Shown here: in pieces, positions 24,103 to 33,426 of the stretch | Position numbering within the stretch: position 1 is the stretch's first letter | Layout: each line of letters starts with the position of its first letter | Source: CAZAKO01 sp964546145 | GTDB taxonomy: Bacteria; Fidelibacterota; UBA2242 | Assembly (NCBI GenBank): GCA_964546145.1 | Contig: CAZJIU010000017.1 | Coordinates: 1-35,244 of the forward strand | Direction of reading: 5' to 3' | Length of the DNA stretch: 35,244 bases | Position numbers and translations under genes: made by a program | Notes under the pieces: generated by a model | Database searches by the model: none | What the model was told of the DNA's origin: nothing | Seen by the model: the letters and a program-made list of their open reading frames with translations, nothing else

Positions 24103-26964
24103 TTAGCAATTATTAAAAAACTCCGATACAATATTTATCAAATCATCGAGGTTAGTCACAGAAAGAGCCGTAACCGGCAGCGATTGTTTAAAAAATTTCC
24201 CATAGGATTTGCGATCAATGCGTTCATCCAGATTAATTACCACACCCCGATCCACTTTTGAACGGATTAAACGACCTATACCTTGCCGGAATTTGATTAT
24301 CGTTTCGGGCACATAGTAATCATTAAACGGATTGGCACCGGATTGACCAACCTTTTCTACATTAGCCTCGATAATTGGTTCAGAGGGAACCGGAAAAGGT
24401 AATTTGGATATGACTAAAACCTCAAGTGAATCTCCAACAACATCAATACCTTCCCAAAAACTATCGGTTCCGAGAAGAATAGAACCCTTCATTTTACGAA
24501 ATTGCTCTAAAATCGAAGAACGCGACCCTCCCATTCCCTGAGCCAACAGAGTCACTCCGATATTTCTAAGCTCGGGTTGAAGAAGCCGATAAACTTTGCC
24601 CAACGTATTATAAGAGGTAAAAAGTGCCAGGATACCTTTATGAAAAGTTTGCGCCAGCGCTAATAAAACTGCCGCAATTTTATTAGCATCCTCCGTCTCT
24701 CCGGGTGAATCGTGGAAGGTAATAAATTTCATCTGCTTATTGTAATTGAAAGGCGAACCAACAGATTCAGCAATGACCTTGTTTTGATCAATTTTACCAA
24801 CACCTGTTCGTTGAATCAGATAGTCGAAGGAGTTGGCAATTTGTAAAGTTGCCGAGGTCAGGATAACCGCATTTTTGCCCAGCAGCACTTTCTCGTAAAT
24901 TGTTTCAGACATATCCAGCGGAGTAAAGGCAAATTCGACTCCGTTTTCATTATTACGTGGATTGATTTCGTACCAGAAGATCAATTCCTCCCTATTCCCG
25001 GTTGTGACCTCTTTCAACGTTGCCAGGTACTCCTCGAAACTGTTGATAATATTAGTCAGCCTGAGCCTAAGATCATCAAAGCCCTTAGGATAATCACTGA
25101 CCAGTTCGTCAACTTTTAAAACGATCTCTTTTAAACCATTAATAAACGAGGACAATTCATAAATGAAAGTATTAGTTTCGGTCGTCATATCCGGAAATAT
25201 TTCTTGGAAAAATTTATAGCGTTTTTTTAAAGTAAAACCATTCTTTCTTTGGAGGATTTTTAAAGAATGATTGTAAATGGTTTTAAAAAAAAGATTCCCA
25301 CCAATTTTCAAGTCGTTGATATGATCAATAATTTTCTGGATATTTGGAGCAATGTCGGCACTTTTTTGATACTGACTAATCAACTGGCTGAGATCGACAA
25401 TCAGACCTCTTTCCGGAGTTGACAGAGTAAGAACACTATTCAGCATTGCGGTTAAAATCGGCAAATTGATTTTAGCTGAAAAATAGTTATAGGAATTCTT
25501 TTCCAGATTATGAGCCTCATCAATGACCAGTACCGAATATTCCGGCAAGACCGTATTTTCTGAAGCGGCATCGGATAAAAGCAGGGAATGATTCACGACT
25601 AAAACATTAGCCGAACTGGCATGGTAGCGAACTTGACCCAGATAGCAACCATTATACTTTTGACAGATGTTGCTGGTGCAGTAACCCGGAGCAGAACAGA
25701 TTTCATTCCAGATAGCATAGTTACTATTTAGTTTAAATCCATTGTTCTCAGAAATGTCGCCGGTTTTGGTATGTTTAAGCCAGATGATAATTGGAATTAT
25801 GGACGAACGGTTGGCGATTGGAATTTGATTGCCAAAATCCGTTAAAAAGTTATTCCAGCGAGTCAAGCAGATATAATTGGACCGCCCTTTTAATAATACA
25901 GATTTAAACTTTAGGCTAAGGTTTTTGATAACGAAAGGTATCTCTTTATAAAAAAGCTGCTCTTGGAGAGTCTTGGTATTACAGGCAATCACTACTTTCT
26001 GTTTTTGAGCCGCATTCATTTGAAGCCAGAGAATTGCCGGAATTAAATAGGCTAGGGATTTCCCAACCCCGGTTCCTGCTTCAATAACCGCTGTTCTACC
26101 CTCGATGAGAGAGTCCATTACTAAATTCGCCATCTGCTTCTGTTGAGGTCGCAGTTCAAACTTTGGCAGTTTTTGCGACAGGATACTATTGCGCCCAAAA
26201 TATTGCTGAATCCTTTCCGCACCATACTTAACATCCTTATCGGCAGGATTATGTTCACCGATTATATTAATCGGTGCTTGCCAGTCAATTTGTGATCCTC
26301 GCACTGATTTGATGCTTTTCTGCAGCAATAACCGTTTAGCAGCATTCTGATAAAGCATTTTATTGGGATCATGGGTATCTTTCAAAATCATATTGATAGT
26401 CTGAAGAGTCTCCAGATCATATTTTAAAACCTCTTCAATCAGACAGAGAAAAATTTTACCGGTATTGAGAGCATCTAATTCAGCCCGATGAGCACCTTCA
26501 GTGTCCAGACCACAATATTCAGCGACTGTCGAGAGACGATGATTATGGAGGTAAAAATAAAAGGCTTGAGCTAAAAGTGAGGTGTCATAAGGAACATTCT
26601 TAATTCGTACCCGCTGGTAATTAGTATTTCGCTTTAAATAGGATTTTAAAAATGCCAAATCAAAGCCAATATTATGACCGACTAACGGCAAATCACCGAT
26701 GAAATCAAGAACAGCAGGAATTTGAGATTCAAATTGAGCAGCTCCCTTGACCATCTGGGTGTTAATTCCGGTCAAAGTTTCAATTTCACTGCTAATCTCA
26801 AATCCCGGATCACAGAGGAATGTTAACCGATCCGTTACATTGCCTTTAACAAAAAGAACGGCAGAAAATTCAATAACCGAATCTATATTAGGATTTAACC
26901 CGGTTGTCTCCAAATCCAGGACAATAAATTTAACCAGGTCTAAATCTTCAAATATTTCCCTCAT
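24103..26964 (-). CDS. dinG: DEDDh exonuclease-DinG family helicase fusion
   Basis: Two-domain protein of 953 residues. Residues about 10-180 form an epsilon-type 3'-5' exonuclease with Asp17 and Glu19 in VLDLETTGL, Asp102 in HNIGFDL, and His159/Asp164 in AHRAELDALNT. The rest is a DinG/XPD-type superfamily 2 helicase with Walker A EAGTGVGKS (295-303), DEAH (482-485) and a C-terminal QGIGRLIRS motif. Cysteines 366, 423, 429, 434 and 440 are placed like the iron-sulfur cluster ligands of DinG/XPD. I prefer ATG 26964 (7 bases after the reductase stop) to a TTG at 26985 that overlaps the reductase. It probably acts in DNA repair or on replication-blocking structures. It is the last gene of the long leftward run. 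Confidence 0.92.
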   Translation of the reverse strand: MREIFEDLDLVKFIVLDLETTGLNPNIDSVIEFSAVLFVKGNVTDRLTFLCDPGFEISSEIETLTGINTQMVKGAAQFESQIPAVLDFIGDLPLVGHNIGFDLAFLKSYLKRNTNYQRVRIKNVPYDTSLLAQAFYFYLHNHRLSTVAEYCGLDTEGAHRAELDALNTGKIFLCLIEEVLKYDLETLQTINMILKDTHDPNKMLYQNAAKRLLLQKSIKSVRGSQIDWQAPINIIGEHNPADKDVKYGAERIQQYFGRNSILSQKLPKFELRPQQKQMANLVMDSLIEGRTAVIEAGTGVGKSLAYLIPAILWLQMNAAQKQKVVIACNTKTLQEQLFYKEIPFVIKNLSLKFKSVLLKGRSNYICLTRWNNFLTDFGNQIPIANRSSIIPIIIWLKHTKTGDISENNGFKLNSNYAIWNEICSAPGYCTSNICQKYNGCYLGQVRYHASSANVLVVNHSLLLSDAASENTVLPEYSVLVIDEAHNLEKNSYNYFSAKINLPILTAMLNSVLTLSTPERGLIVDLSQLISQYQKSADIAPNIQKIIDHINDLKIGGNLFFKTIYNHSLKILQRKNGFTLKKRYKFFQEIFPDMTTETNTFIYELSSFINGLKEIVLKVDELVSDYPKGFDDLRLRLTNIINSFEEYLATLKEVTTGNREELIFWYEINPRNNENGVEFAFTPLDMSETIYEKVLLGKNAVILTSATLQIANSFDYLIQRTGVGKIDQNKVIAESVGSPFNYNKQMKFITFHDSPGETEDANKIAAVLLALAQTFHKGILALFTSYNTLGKVYRLLQPELRNIGVTLLAQGMGGSRSSILEQFRKMKGSILLGTDSFWEGIDVVGDSLEVLVISKLPFPVPSEPIIEANVEKVGQSGANPFNDYYVPETIIKFRQGIGRLIRSKVDRGVVINLDERIDRKSYGKFFKQSLPVTALSVTNLDDLINIVSEFFNNC

Positions 26965-26971
26965 TGAATCT

Positions 26972-28147
26972 TCAATAACCAGCAAAAACTCTCATTACAT
27001 CGAAAAGAAGTGAAGGTTTATTCTTGACTGCTAATTTAAAAATTTTTGACAGGGTTATCTCATCCGGTTTTAACTTCGTTAGCAAATTAGCCATTTCATC
27101 AAAATATTCATCGGGCAAAGTCTGGATCCACTCTTTGATTCGATAGAATCGGCGATACTCTTTGCCAACTGTTTTATCCCAAGCTAACTGATATTCCTTT
27201 AAAGTCGAAATGGTTGGGTCATTTTTGTGAATAGCTTTACCCGCAACTTCACCAGCCAACTTGCCTGAATGTAATGCCGCAAGTATGCCTCCCCCGGAAA
27301 CCGGATTCGTTTGCCGGGCTGCATCACCAACAATCAATAGTCCATCCCGGGCAATGGTTTTCAGCGAGCAAGCGACCGGCACGCCACCGGCAACTGTGGC
27401 AATCGAAGCAACATCCGGATAAATTTCTCTCAAAAATTTATTTAATAACTGCATTGGTGACTCAGTTTTTATTTTGTTCCCAATAACCCCCAATCCAATA
27501 TTCGCACTACAGGAACTCTTGGGAAATACCCATACATAACCACCAGGAGCCCATCTTTCTGATATATATATATCAATTCTATTAGGTGGTAATTGAATAT
27601 TGCCTGCCAGAATCTGAACGCAGGATTCAACATCTTTTAAAGCATACTGAGTCCGAATTCCGGCAAAACGAGCAATGCGGGATTCAACCCCATCGGCTGC
27701 AATGACAATTCTTGCTTTTACAATCCTTTCTTCTCCAATATGTTTTACCTTAACTTTTGCATAATCCCCCGGATTAAATTCGACACTATGGACATAAGCT
27801 TTAGTAAAAACCTCTGCACCTTCACTGGCTGCCTGAATTGCCAAATCGTTATCCAAAATTCTCCTTTTTAAAACAACACCCTCTATCGGAAGATTCACCT
27901 CAACCGGAATACCAGCGGGCGAAATGAATCGAACACGATCAATGATAGTCGCAAACCAGCTTTCATCTACTTCGACATATTTTTTTAAATCATCCATTGC
28001 AGTAGCTTCGGCACAGCGCACCGGAATACCAATCTCACGATCTTTTTCAAATAGTGCCACCGCAGCTCCCGACATCGCTGCCCATTTTGCAGCTGTAGAT
28101 CCAGCCGGACCACCACCAACCACGATAATGTCGTATTTATCCTGCAT
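26972..28147 (-). CDS. Geranylgeranyl reductase family flavoprotein
   Basis: FAD-dependent reductase of 391 residues. It has the N-terminal FAD fold VVGGGPAGSTAA (about 9-20), a PVRCAEA cysteine motif resembling the PxxCxE element of the family, GGYVWVFPK (the YxWxFP signature of geranylgeranyl reductases) and the C-terminal FAD motif GDAARQTNPVSGGGI. The family saturates double bonds of isoprenoid chains in archaeal lipids, chlorophyll phytyl tails and menaquinones. The ATG at 28147 has AGGGA 7 bases upstream within the ferredoxin end; a TTG at 28171 is less likely. Directly behind a ferredoxin and a UbiA gene, it probably takes electrons from that ferredoxin and reduces the UbiA product. 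Family is sure, substrate inferred. Confidence 0.88.
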   Translation of the reverse strand: MQDKYDIIVVGGGPAGSTAAKWAAMSGAAVALFEKDREIGIPVRCAEATAMDDLKKYVEVDESWFATIIDRVRFISPAGIPVEVNLPIEGVVLKRRILDNDLAIQAASEGAEVFTKAYVHSVEFNPGDYAKVKVKHIGEERIVKARIVIAADGVESRIARFAGIRTQYALKDVESCVQILAGNIQLPPNRIDIYISERWAPGGYVWVFPKSSCSANIGLGVIGNKIKTESPMQLLNKFLREIYPDVASIATVAGGVPVACSLKTIARDGLLIVGDAARQTNPVSGGGILAALHSGKLAGEVAGKAIHKNDPTISTLKEYQLAWDKTVGKEYRRFYRIKEWIQTLPDEYFDEMANLLTKLKPDEITLSKIFKLAVKNKPSLLFDVMRVFAGY

Positions 28148-28151
28148 CGTT

Positions 28152-28334
28152 TTATCCCTGACTTTCAGCAAGCGTAAGTGCTGCCATTGGACAAATAATC
28201 ACGCACTTGCCACACGCGGTACAAGTACCCTGATTAACCGTTAAAACCTGTTCGGATAATTCCAGACAATCTACCGGACAAACTCCAACGCAGGTTCCAC
28301 ATAAATCACAACGATCTATGTCAATCTTAATCAT
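28152..28334 (-). CDS. 2[4Fe-4S] ferredoxin
   Basis: 60-residue electron carrier with two complete cluster motifs: cysteines 9, 12, 15, 19 in CDLCGTCVGVCP and 38, 41, 44, 48 in CTACGKCVIICP. A further cysteine is at 23. The strong GAGGA ribosome site lies 6 bases before the ATG, and the gene starts 2 bases after the UbiA stop and ends 4 bases before the reductase start. The packing implies a dedicated electron donor for the geranylgeranyl-reductase-type flavoprotein. A ferredoxin gene next to a geranylgeranyl reductase gene, needed for full lipid saturation, is known from Methanosarcina. Confidence 0.95.
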   Translation of the reverse strand: MIKIDIDRCDLCGTCVGVCPVDCLELSEQVLTVNQGTCTACGKCVIICPMAALTLAESQG

Positions 28335-28336
28335 AT

Positions 28337-29296
28337 TTATTCCTCTTCAACATGAAAAGTCGGATAATTTAAATTGAATCTGTACACGTAATAAACTTTA
28401 CAGAGGTAAAAATTAATCAGAATCACGATAAAAAATAGCGGAAATTCACAGCAGAGCATCAGCGCTAAGAATAGGATTGGATAGCGAATGGTTCGCAGTA
28501 TCCAGGCAATAGTCGGCTTATAAATTGTGACGAGAAATAATGGAATTGTCAGTAATATTGGCAGTGATATAATCGGATCTTGAAAATACAGGCTCAAGCC
28601 AAAACTGATAATTAAAAATCCAAAAGATATCAGTGTCGTCGTGCGGTTTTTTAGTCTAACTGAAATGGTTACTTTATCACTATTTTGATCCCCTGTCCGG
28701 TCAGGAATAGTAGTCAGAATAGCGATAGAAGTCCAAGCCAACAAATAAGGAATCGAATATTTTAGAGCTAACCATTGGAAATTATTCGCCATCACCCAGC
28801 CACATAAAAAAAGGCATAAGCCACCGATATAATTGACTACTATTCCGAGGATTGGTTTATTCTTCCATTGAAACGGTTGATAATTATACAGGTATCCGCA
28901 AAAAATTAATAATATAACTATCAAGGGTAGTAGATTAATAATAATAATCAATATACCAATCAATGATACTCCAATTGAGACTAGTGCAATCTTCTTAGCA
29001 ACTTCTTCCCTAACATATTGCTCCGAGATTAAAAATAACTTTTTATTAATCTTATCACTTTCAACGTCCTGAAGTTGATTTAAGATAAACGTTGCTCCGG
29101 TAGTCAGGGTAATAAAGAAAAATGCCAGGAGATTACGCCAATCTACATGAAATGACCACCAGACCGGATCACCATTAAAAAACCGGCCAGCCACGAGACC
29201 GGATAAAGTAATGATCCAGATTGGGAAGAAAAGCGTTGGACGAAAAATAAAAAAGTAATCCAGCGGCTTTAGATATTTCACGGGGATTTTGATCAT
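28337..29296 (-). CDS. UbiA-superfamily prenyltransferase
   Basis: Integral membrane prenyltransferase, 319 residues, with about eight to nine hydrophobic helices. The first prenyl-diphosphate motif is NQLQDVESD (Asn73, Asp77, Asp81) and the second DRTGDQNSDK (Asp199, Asp203, Lys208). Both are intact, so it should bind magnesium-diphosphate and transfer a prenyl chain. Candidate acceptors in the family are geranylgeranylglyceryl phosphate (archaeal-type lipid), dihydroxynaphthoate, hydroxybenzoate, heme and chlorophyllide. No bacteriochlorophyll, menaquinone or heme gene is adjacent, but a ferredoxin and a geranylgeranyl-reductase gene follow, pointing to a saturated isoprenoid product. GGAG lies 5 bases before the ATG inside the purF tail. 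Confidence 0.87.
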   Translation of the reverse strand: MIKIPVKYLKPLDYFFIFRPTLFFPIWIITLSGLVAGRFFNGDPVWWSFHVDWRNLLAFFFITLTTGATFILNQLQDVESDKINKKLFLISEQYVREEVAKKIALVSIGVSLIGILIIIINLLPLIVILLIFCGYLYNYQPFQWKNKPILGIVVNYIGGLCLFLCGWVMANNFQWLALKYSIPYLLAWTSIAILTTIPDRTGDQNSDKVTISVRLKNRTTTLISFGFLIISFGLSLYFQDPIISLPILLTIPLFLVTIYKPTIAWILRTIRYPILFLALMLCCEFPLFFIVILINFYLCKVYYVYRFNLNYPTFHVEEE

Positions 29297-29298
29297 AC

Positions 29299-30663
29299 TT
29301 ACTCCATTTTCTTTTCGTTATCTTCAAAATCCACATATTCTCCAGTGAAACAGGCTGTGCAAAAATGATTAGCCGGTAGCGAAGTTGATTGAATCAGACC
29401 TTCAACGCTAATATAGCCAAGGCTGTCCACTTCAAGATGAGTGCGGATCTCTTCAACATTCTTATTATTAGCAATTAATTCCTGCTCGGAAGGAAAATCC
29501 ATTCCATAAAAGCAGGGATGCTTCACTGGAGGTGAACCGATTCGGATATGAATCTCCGCCGGTTGGGTGGTTTCACGGATCATCCGGACCAATTTTTTCA
29601 GAGTAGTTCCGCGAACAATCGAATCGTCCACAATTACGACTTTCCTTTGATTTAATACCCCACCGATCGGATTAAATTTAATTCTTACCCCAAAATCGCG
29701 CATTTCCTGTGTTGGATGAATAAAGGTTCTGCCAATATAATGATTACGAATTAAGCCAATTTCATATTTAGCAGCAGAGCGCTGAGCATAACCTAAGGCA
29801 ATGGTATTACTGGAATCGGGTACCGAAATGATGATATCGGCATCTTTGACTGGTTTCTCCAGGGCCAGATTCTTGCCTATTTTCCGGCGAGTCTTATCTA
29901 CATATTCACCAAAAATCCGGCTGTCGGGACGCGAAAAATAAACATACTCAAAAATGCAATGACGCGGCTGCGGACCACCAATTTTATAACTTCGTTCTTC
30001 ATTTCCATCCAAGTAAATCATCTCACCCGGATTGACATCGCGGATATAATTGGCGCCAATCAGGTCCAGGGCACAAGTTTCCGAAGCGAATATCAGTGTA
30101 TCACCCAATTTACCAATACATAAAGGCCGAATTCCATATTTATCCCGTGCAGCAATCATTTTATCATTGATTAAAATTATCAGGGAATAGGCACCATGTA
30201 AATTGCGCAGGGCATCAAGCATTTTGCCTTCTACTGTTTTCTCATGAGAATGGGCAAATAGATGAATAATACATTCTGTATCTGAGGTCGTTTGAAAAAT
30301 GGCACCCTTTTCTTCTAAATCTTTAGTAATGGAACCAACATTTATCAGGTTACCATTATGGGCAATGGCAATTTGATAACCTTTATAATTAAAAACCAGC
30401 GGCTGGATATTTGTGTAATTTTTTTCCCCGCAGGTTGAGTAACGATTATGACCTATGGCTACTCTACCTTTTAGCCGATTCAATTTATTTTTGCTGGAAA
30501 AGACCTCTGAAACAAGTCCAACTCCTTTTTCGGCAGTCATTTTAGAATCATTATAAGACACAATTCCAACTCCCTCCTGCCCGCGGTGCTGTAAGGCATA
30601 CAAACCCAGATAAGCTAGAGTTGAAGCTTCTTCATTATTATAAATTCCAACAATGCCACACAT
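29299..30663 (-). CDS. purF: Amidophosphoribosyltransferase
   Basis: First committed enzyme of purine synthesis, making phosphoribosylamine from PRPP and glutamine. 454 residues. Cys2 is the N-terminal nucleophile glutaminase residue and is exposed by simple Met removal; the short propeptide known from the Bacillus enzyme is absent. The PRPP motif VVIVDDSIVRGTT lies at 342-354. Cys236, Cys384, Cys435 and Cys438 match the four ligands of the Bacillus-type 4Fe-4S cluster, so the enzyme is probably oxygen sensitive. No other pur gene is nearby. It follows the PHP gene by 7 bases and precedes the UbiA gene by 2. Confidence 0.96.
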   Translation of the reverse strand: MCGIVGIYNNEEASTLAYLGLYALQHRGQEGVGIVSYNDSKMTAEKGVGLVSEVFSSKNKLNRLKGRVAIGHNRYSTCGEKNYTNIQPLVFNYKGYQIAIAHNGNLINVGSITKDLEEKGAIFQTTSDTECIIHLFAHSHEKTVEGKMLDALRNLHGAYSLIILINDKMIAARDKYGIRPLCIGKLGDTLIFASETCALDLIGANYIRDVNPGEMIYLDGNEERSYKIGGPQPRHCIFEYVYFSRPDSRIFGEYVDKTRRKIGKNLALEKPVKDADIIISVPDSSNTIALGYAQRSAAKYEIGLIRNHYIGRTFIHPTQEMRDFGVRIKFNPIGGVLNQRKVVIVDDSIVRGTTLKKLVRMIRETTQPAEIHIRIGSPPVKHPCFYGMDFPSEQELIANNKNVEEIRTHLEVDSLGYISVEGLIQSTSLPANHFCTACFTGEYVDFEDNEKKME

Positions 30664-30670
30664 TCGATAC

Positions 30671-31720
30671 TTACTCCAAAATTTTTATGTGATTAGAATA
30701 GATCCAGCCGCGTTTACCAATCATCACTTCCAAGCGGTAGCTGCCCGGAGAAACAGCCATCTTCAGTTCGCTGGCTAAACCTTTTTGATATACTTCGCCA
30801 TTCCGAATCAGGCGACAATGAGCTTTTTGAGGAATTAGTGCCCGAATCACCGGTTTCTTCATCACCCCTGACTCACCCATCTGTAAAGTCCGTTCATCAT
30901 CTTCGGCCCAGAAACGGAATCCGCGGGCATCACCCCGGCGATAATTGGAGATAAAGGTACGCCCCTGGCGAATTAGATTGAAAATGACTGCCTCCGTTTC
31001 AGCATCATTATTTTTGATTAAATCGTCCTGACACAGCAAATGTGTACGAATTGATTTGAACATAATTTTATAATCAAAGACTGCTTTAGTATATAATCCT
31101 AAAATTTTTATTTTCGTGGCATGGACATCTACAGAACCGATACCGGTAACTTTGCGTTCCAGATTAGCCTTATCCCACCAAGCAAGCAATCGTCGCGAAG
31201 GAAATGTCGAAAAACTGCGGGGATGAATAACATTCCAGTATTTGTTGCGAACTGTGGTCAATTCAAGCCAATGCGACATCATATTCCAGATTTCGATTAT
31301 CTCGATTTCAGGATAGTCCAAGTTTCCCCAAGGAATCGGTGGAAACTCGGCTAGCGAATGCTGAAGATCACGCTGCTCGAATGGATGGGCAGCAATTCCA
31401 ACAGCACCCTTCGCTTTAACTTCCCTGATATAATGCTGGTGATCGAGATCGGCGGGCAGAGTCTCATCCAACCCAAAAACCAGATAATGATGCTGATCGT
31501 TTTTATCGTTCATTTCATAGCCAACACTAACGAAGAGCTTATCATGCCAACCGGTATATCCCGCACGCTTCCCTTCCAGAGTCATATGATCTGAAAATAG
31601 CAAATAATCAAGTCCGGTGGCTTGGGCATCACGGATAATTTCGGGATAGGTACCACTACCATCCGAGTAGTTCGAATGGACATGGATACAACCTACATAT
31701 TCTTTGAAATTCTGGCTCAC
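30671..31720 (-). CDS. PHP-domain metal-dependent phosphoesterase
   Basis: 349 residues. The PHP motif IHVHSNYSDGSGT gives His13, His15 and Asp20, followed by SDH (Asp44-His45), then AAHPFEQ and GSVDVHA as further metal ligands. PHP enzymes hydrolyse phosphoesters with two or three metals. The C-terminal ~70 residues look like a small beta domain. It starts with GTG at 31720, supported by AAGGA 7 bases upstream, and overlaps the preceding lipoprotein gene by four bases (GTGA). The substrate is not evident. Confidence 0.85.
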   Translation of the reverse strand: MSQNFKEYVGCIHVHSNYSDGSGTYPEIIRDAQATGLDYLLFSDHMTLEGKRAGYTGWHDKLFVSVGYEMNDKNDQHHYLVFGLDETLPADLDHQHYIREVKAKGAVGIAAHPFEQRDLQHSLAEFPPIPWGNLDYPEIEIIEIWNMMSHWLELTTVRNKYWNVIHPRSFSTFPSRRLLAWWDKANLERKVTGIGSVDVHATKIKILGLYTKAVFDYKIMFKSIRTHLLCQDDLIKNNDAETEAVIFNLIRQGRTFISNYRRGDARGFRFWAEDDERTLQMGESGVMKKPVIRALIPQKAHCRLIRNGEVYQKGLASELKMAVSPGSYRLEVMIGKRGWIYSNHIKILE

Positions 31721-32070
31721 GCAGCAATCCTTATAAAAATAATCGCCAATGCTATTCCCGCACTGTCTGCCAGTAAATCGCGCAAGCTGAAAAAACCTTT
31801 CGGTTTATAAGCATCGCTGATTTCCTTTCCCAAGCCCAGGGAGATTGTAATCAATCCAGAATTTACTACTGATTGATTTTCATCAAGTTGGACAATTTTA
31901 TGCTGGATATAATAACCTGTGGTCGTAAACATAAAGGCACTACTCAGATGTTTTAACTTATCCATTCCAAACCAGGGATCTTTCTGTTGTGTTTTTAAAG
32001 GTTGGATAATCTCCTTACCCAAACATGAACAGGTTATAATCATTATCATAATAAATATTATTTTTTTCAT
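31717..32070 (-). CDS. DUF2279/YfiM-like small lipoprotein
   Basis: 117-residue exported protein. The N-terminal hydrophobic stretch ends at T-C-S-C, giving a probable but imperfect lipobox at Cys16. The body has DKLKHLSSAFMFT, GLGKEISDAYKP and FSLRDLLADSAGI, the pattern of DUF2279/YfiM-like proteins. It probably sits in the inner or outer membrane, and its function is unknown. The true start is the ATG at 32070, which shares one base with the symporter stop (TGATG) and has GGGA about 8 bases upstream; a TTG one codon earlier is unlikely. Confidence 0.72.
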   Translation of the reverse strand: MKKIIFIMIMIITCSCLGKEIIQPLKTQQKDPWFGMDKLKHLSSAFMFTTTGYYIQHKIVQLDENQSVVNSGLITISLGLGKEISDAYKPKGFFSLRDLLADSAGIALAIIFIRIAA

Positions 32071-33425
32071 CAAACAATCCCAAGCCCTCTCAGAAATACC
32101 AATAGAATTAACATCGGAGTTACAAACCGAATAATAAAAGACCAGATGTAGATTAAATATTTAGGAATAGTCTCAGCTCCTTCTAACAAGTTAGGAATGG
32201 ACTTTTTTACTCCCCAGAACCATCCGACAAAAAGCGCGATACAAATACCACCAAAAGGTAAGAAGATATTAGAAGAAATAAAATCAACAAAATTAAAGCA
32301 GGATAAATTCAATACGGTTAAATTTTCCCAACCACAGAACGACATCGCACTGGGAATTCCTATGATAAATACTACCACCCCAAAAACCAGTGCCGACTTC
32401 TGCCGGGTTAAATGAAATTCATCAACGACAAATGTCACGATAACTTCCAACAAGGAAATAGTTGAAGTTAAGGCTGCCAGAGACAGCAAAATGAAAAAAA
32501 TTATTCGAAACAGATAACCCCCGGGAATAGAATTGAAAACCACTGGTAGAACATTAAAAATTAATGATGAACCTTGCTCAGGTTGCATTCCCATTGCAAA
32601 GACTGCCGGGAATATCATGAAACCCGCCAGAATTGCTACCAGTGTATCCAGAATAACAATACTCAAAGCACTGGTTGGAATATTGTCCTGCTTCGACATA
32701 TAGCTCCCATAAGTCAACAGCACTCCCATTCCCAAACTCAATGAAAAAAATGCCTGACCCAGCGTAATCAGAAAAGTCTTACGCGAAATTATCGAAAAAT
32801 CGGCTTTTATCAAATAATCAATCCCCGCCTTGGCACCCCGGAGTGTGATTCCGCGAATTACCAGCACAATAATCAGGAGAAATAAAGCTGGCATTAGGAA
32901 CTTGTTCGCCCTTTCAATTCCTTTCACCACTCCGGCATGAATGATAAAAACGGTAAGCATCATAAATACAGCATAGTAAGAAATTGTCCAGCCAGGTTGT
33001 GATGACAATGCCTTAAATAGTTCACCCGCTGCTCCCGGCTCACTTAAATTGTGAAAAGTTCCTTTAATTGACTCAATCACGTACCCGAGGCACCAACCGG
33101 CGATGACATTATAATAGGACAGAATTAAAAAACCAGTAAAAACACCCAATCCACCAACTATTATCCAGAAAGGATTATTATGCGATAAATCCCGATAACT
33201 GCCAACCGGATTTTTTTGAGCACTTCGACCGATCAATATTTCGGCAATCACCACCGGTAAGCCAACAATCAAGACACATATCAGATATAATAAAATAAAA
33301 GCCGCTCCCCCATTTTCACCAACTAAATACGGAAACTTCCAGATATTTCCCAAACCAATTGCTGATCCGGCTGCAGCGAGGATAAATCCTATTCGAGTAC
33401 CCCAATGTTCACGCTGATTGTCCAT
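32070..33425 (-). CDS. Sodium-dependent NSS-family (neurotransmitter:sodium symporter) transporter
   Basis: 451-residue inner-membrane symporter, LeuT-fold, with about eleven to twelve helices. The first helix GFILAAAGSAIGLGNIWKFPY contains the unwound stretch that holds sodium and substrate in the family, followed by a typical GGAAFILLYLICVLIVGLP. Bacterial members usually import amino acids such as leucine, tyrosine or tryptophan. The specificity cannot be read. It starts 1 base after the DUF5683-like gene and is translationally coupled to the lipoprotein gene downstream. Confidence 0.92.
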   Translation of the reverse strand: MDNQREHWGTRIGFILAAAGSAIGLGNIWKFPYLVGENGGAAFILLYLICVLIVGLPVVIAEILIGRSAQKNPVGSYRDLSHNNPFWIIVGGLGVFTGFLILSYYNVIAGWCLGYVIESIKGTFHNLSEPGAAGELFKALSSQPGWTISYYAVFMMLTVFIIHAGVVKGIERANKFLMPALFLLIIVLVIRGITLRGAKAGIDYLIKADFSIISRKTFLITLGQAFFSLSLGMGVLLTYGSYMSKQDNIPTSALSIVILDTLVAILAGFMIFPAVFAMGMQPEQGSSLIFNVLPVVFNSIPGGYLFRIIFFILLSLAALTSTISLLEVIVTFVVDEFHLTRQKSALVFGVVVFIIGIPSAMSFCGWENLTVLNLSCFNFVDFISSNIFLPFGGICIALFVGWFWGVKKSIPNLLEGAETIPKYLIYIWSFIIRFVTPMLILLVFLRGLGIV

Positions 33426-33426
33426 A

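Noticed and set aside
28337..29296. Assignment of the UbiA protein as chlorophyll synthase paired with a phytyl-chain reductase.
   Set aside because: No bacteriochlorophyll gene lies in the window, and the motif surroundings do not specifically match ChlG/BchG; kept only as a remote alternative.
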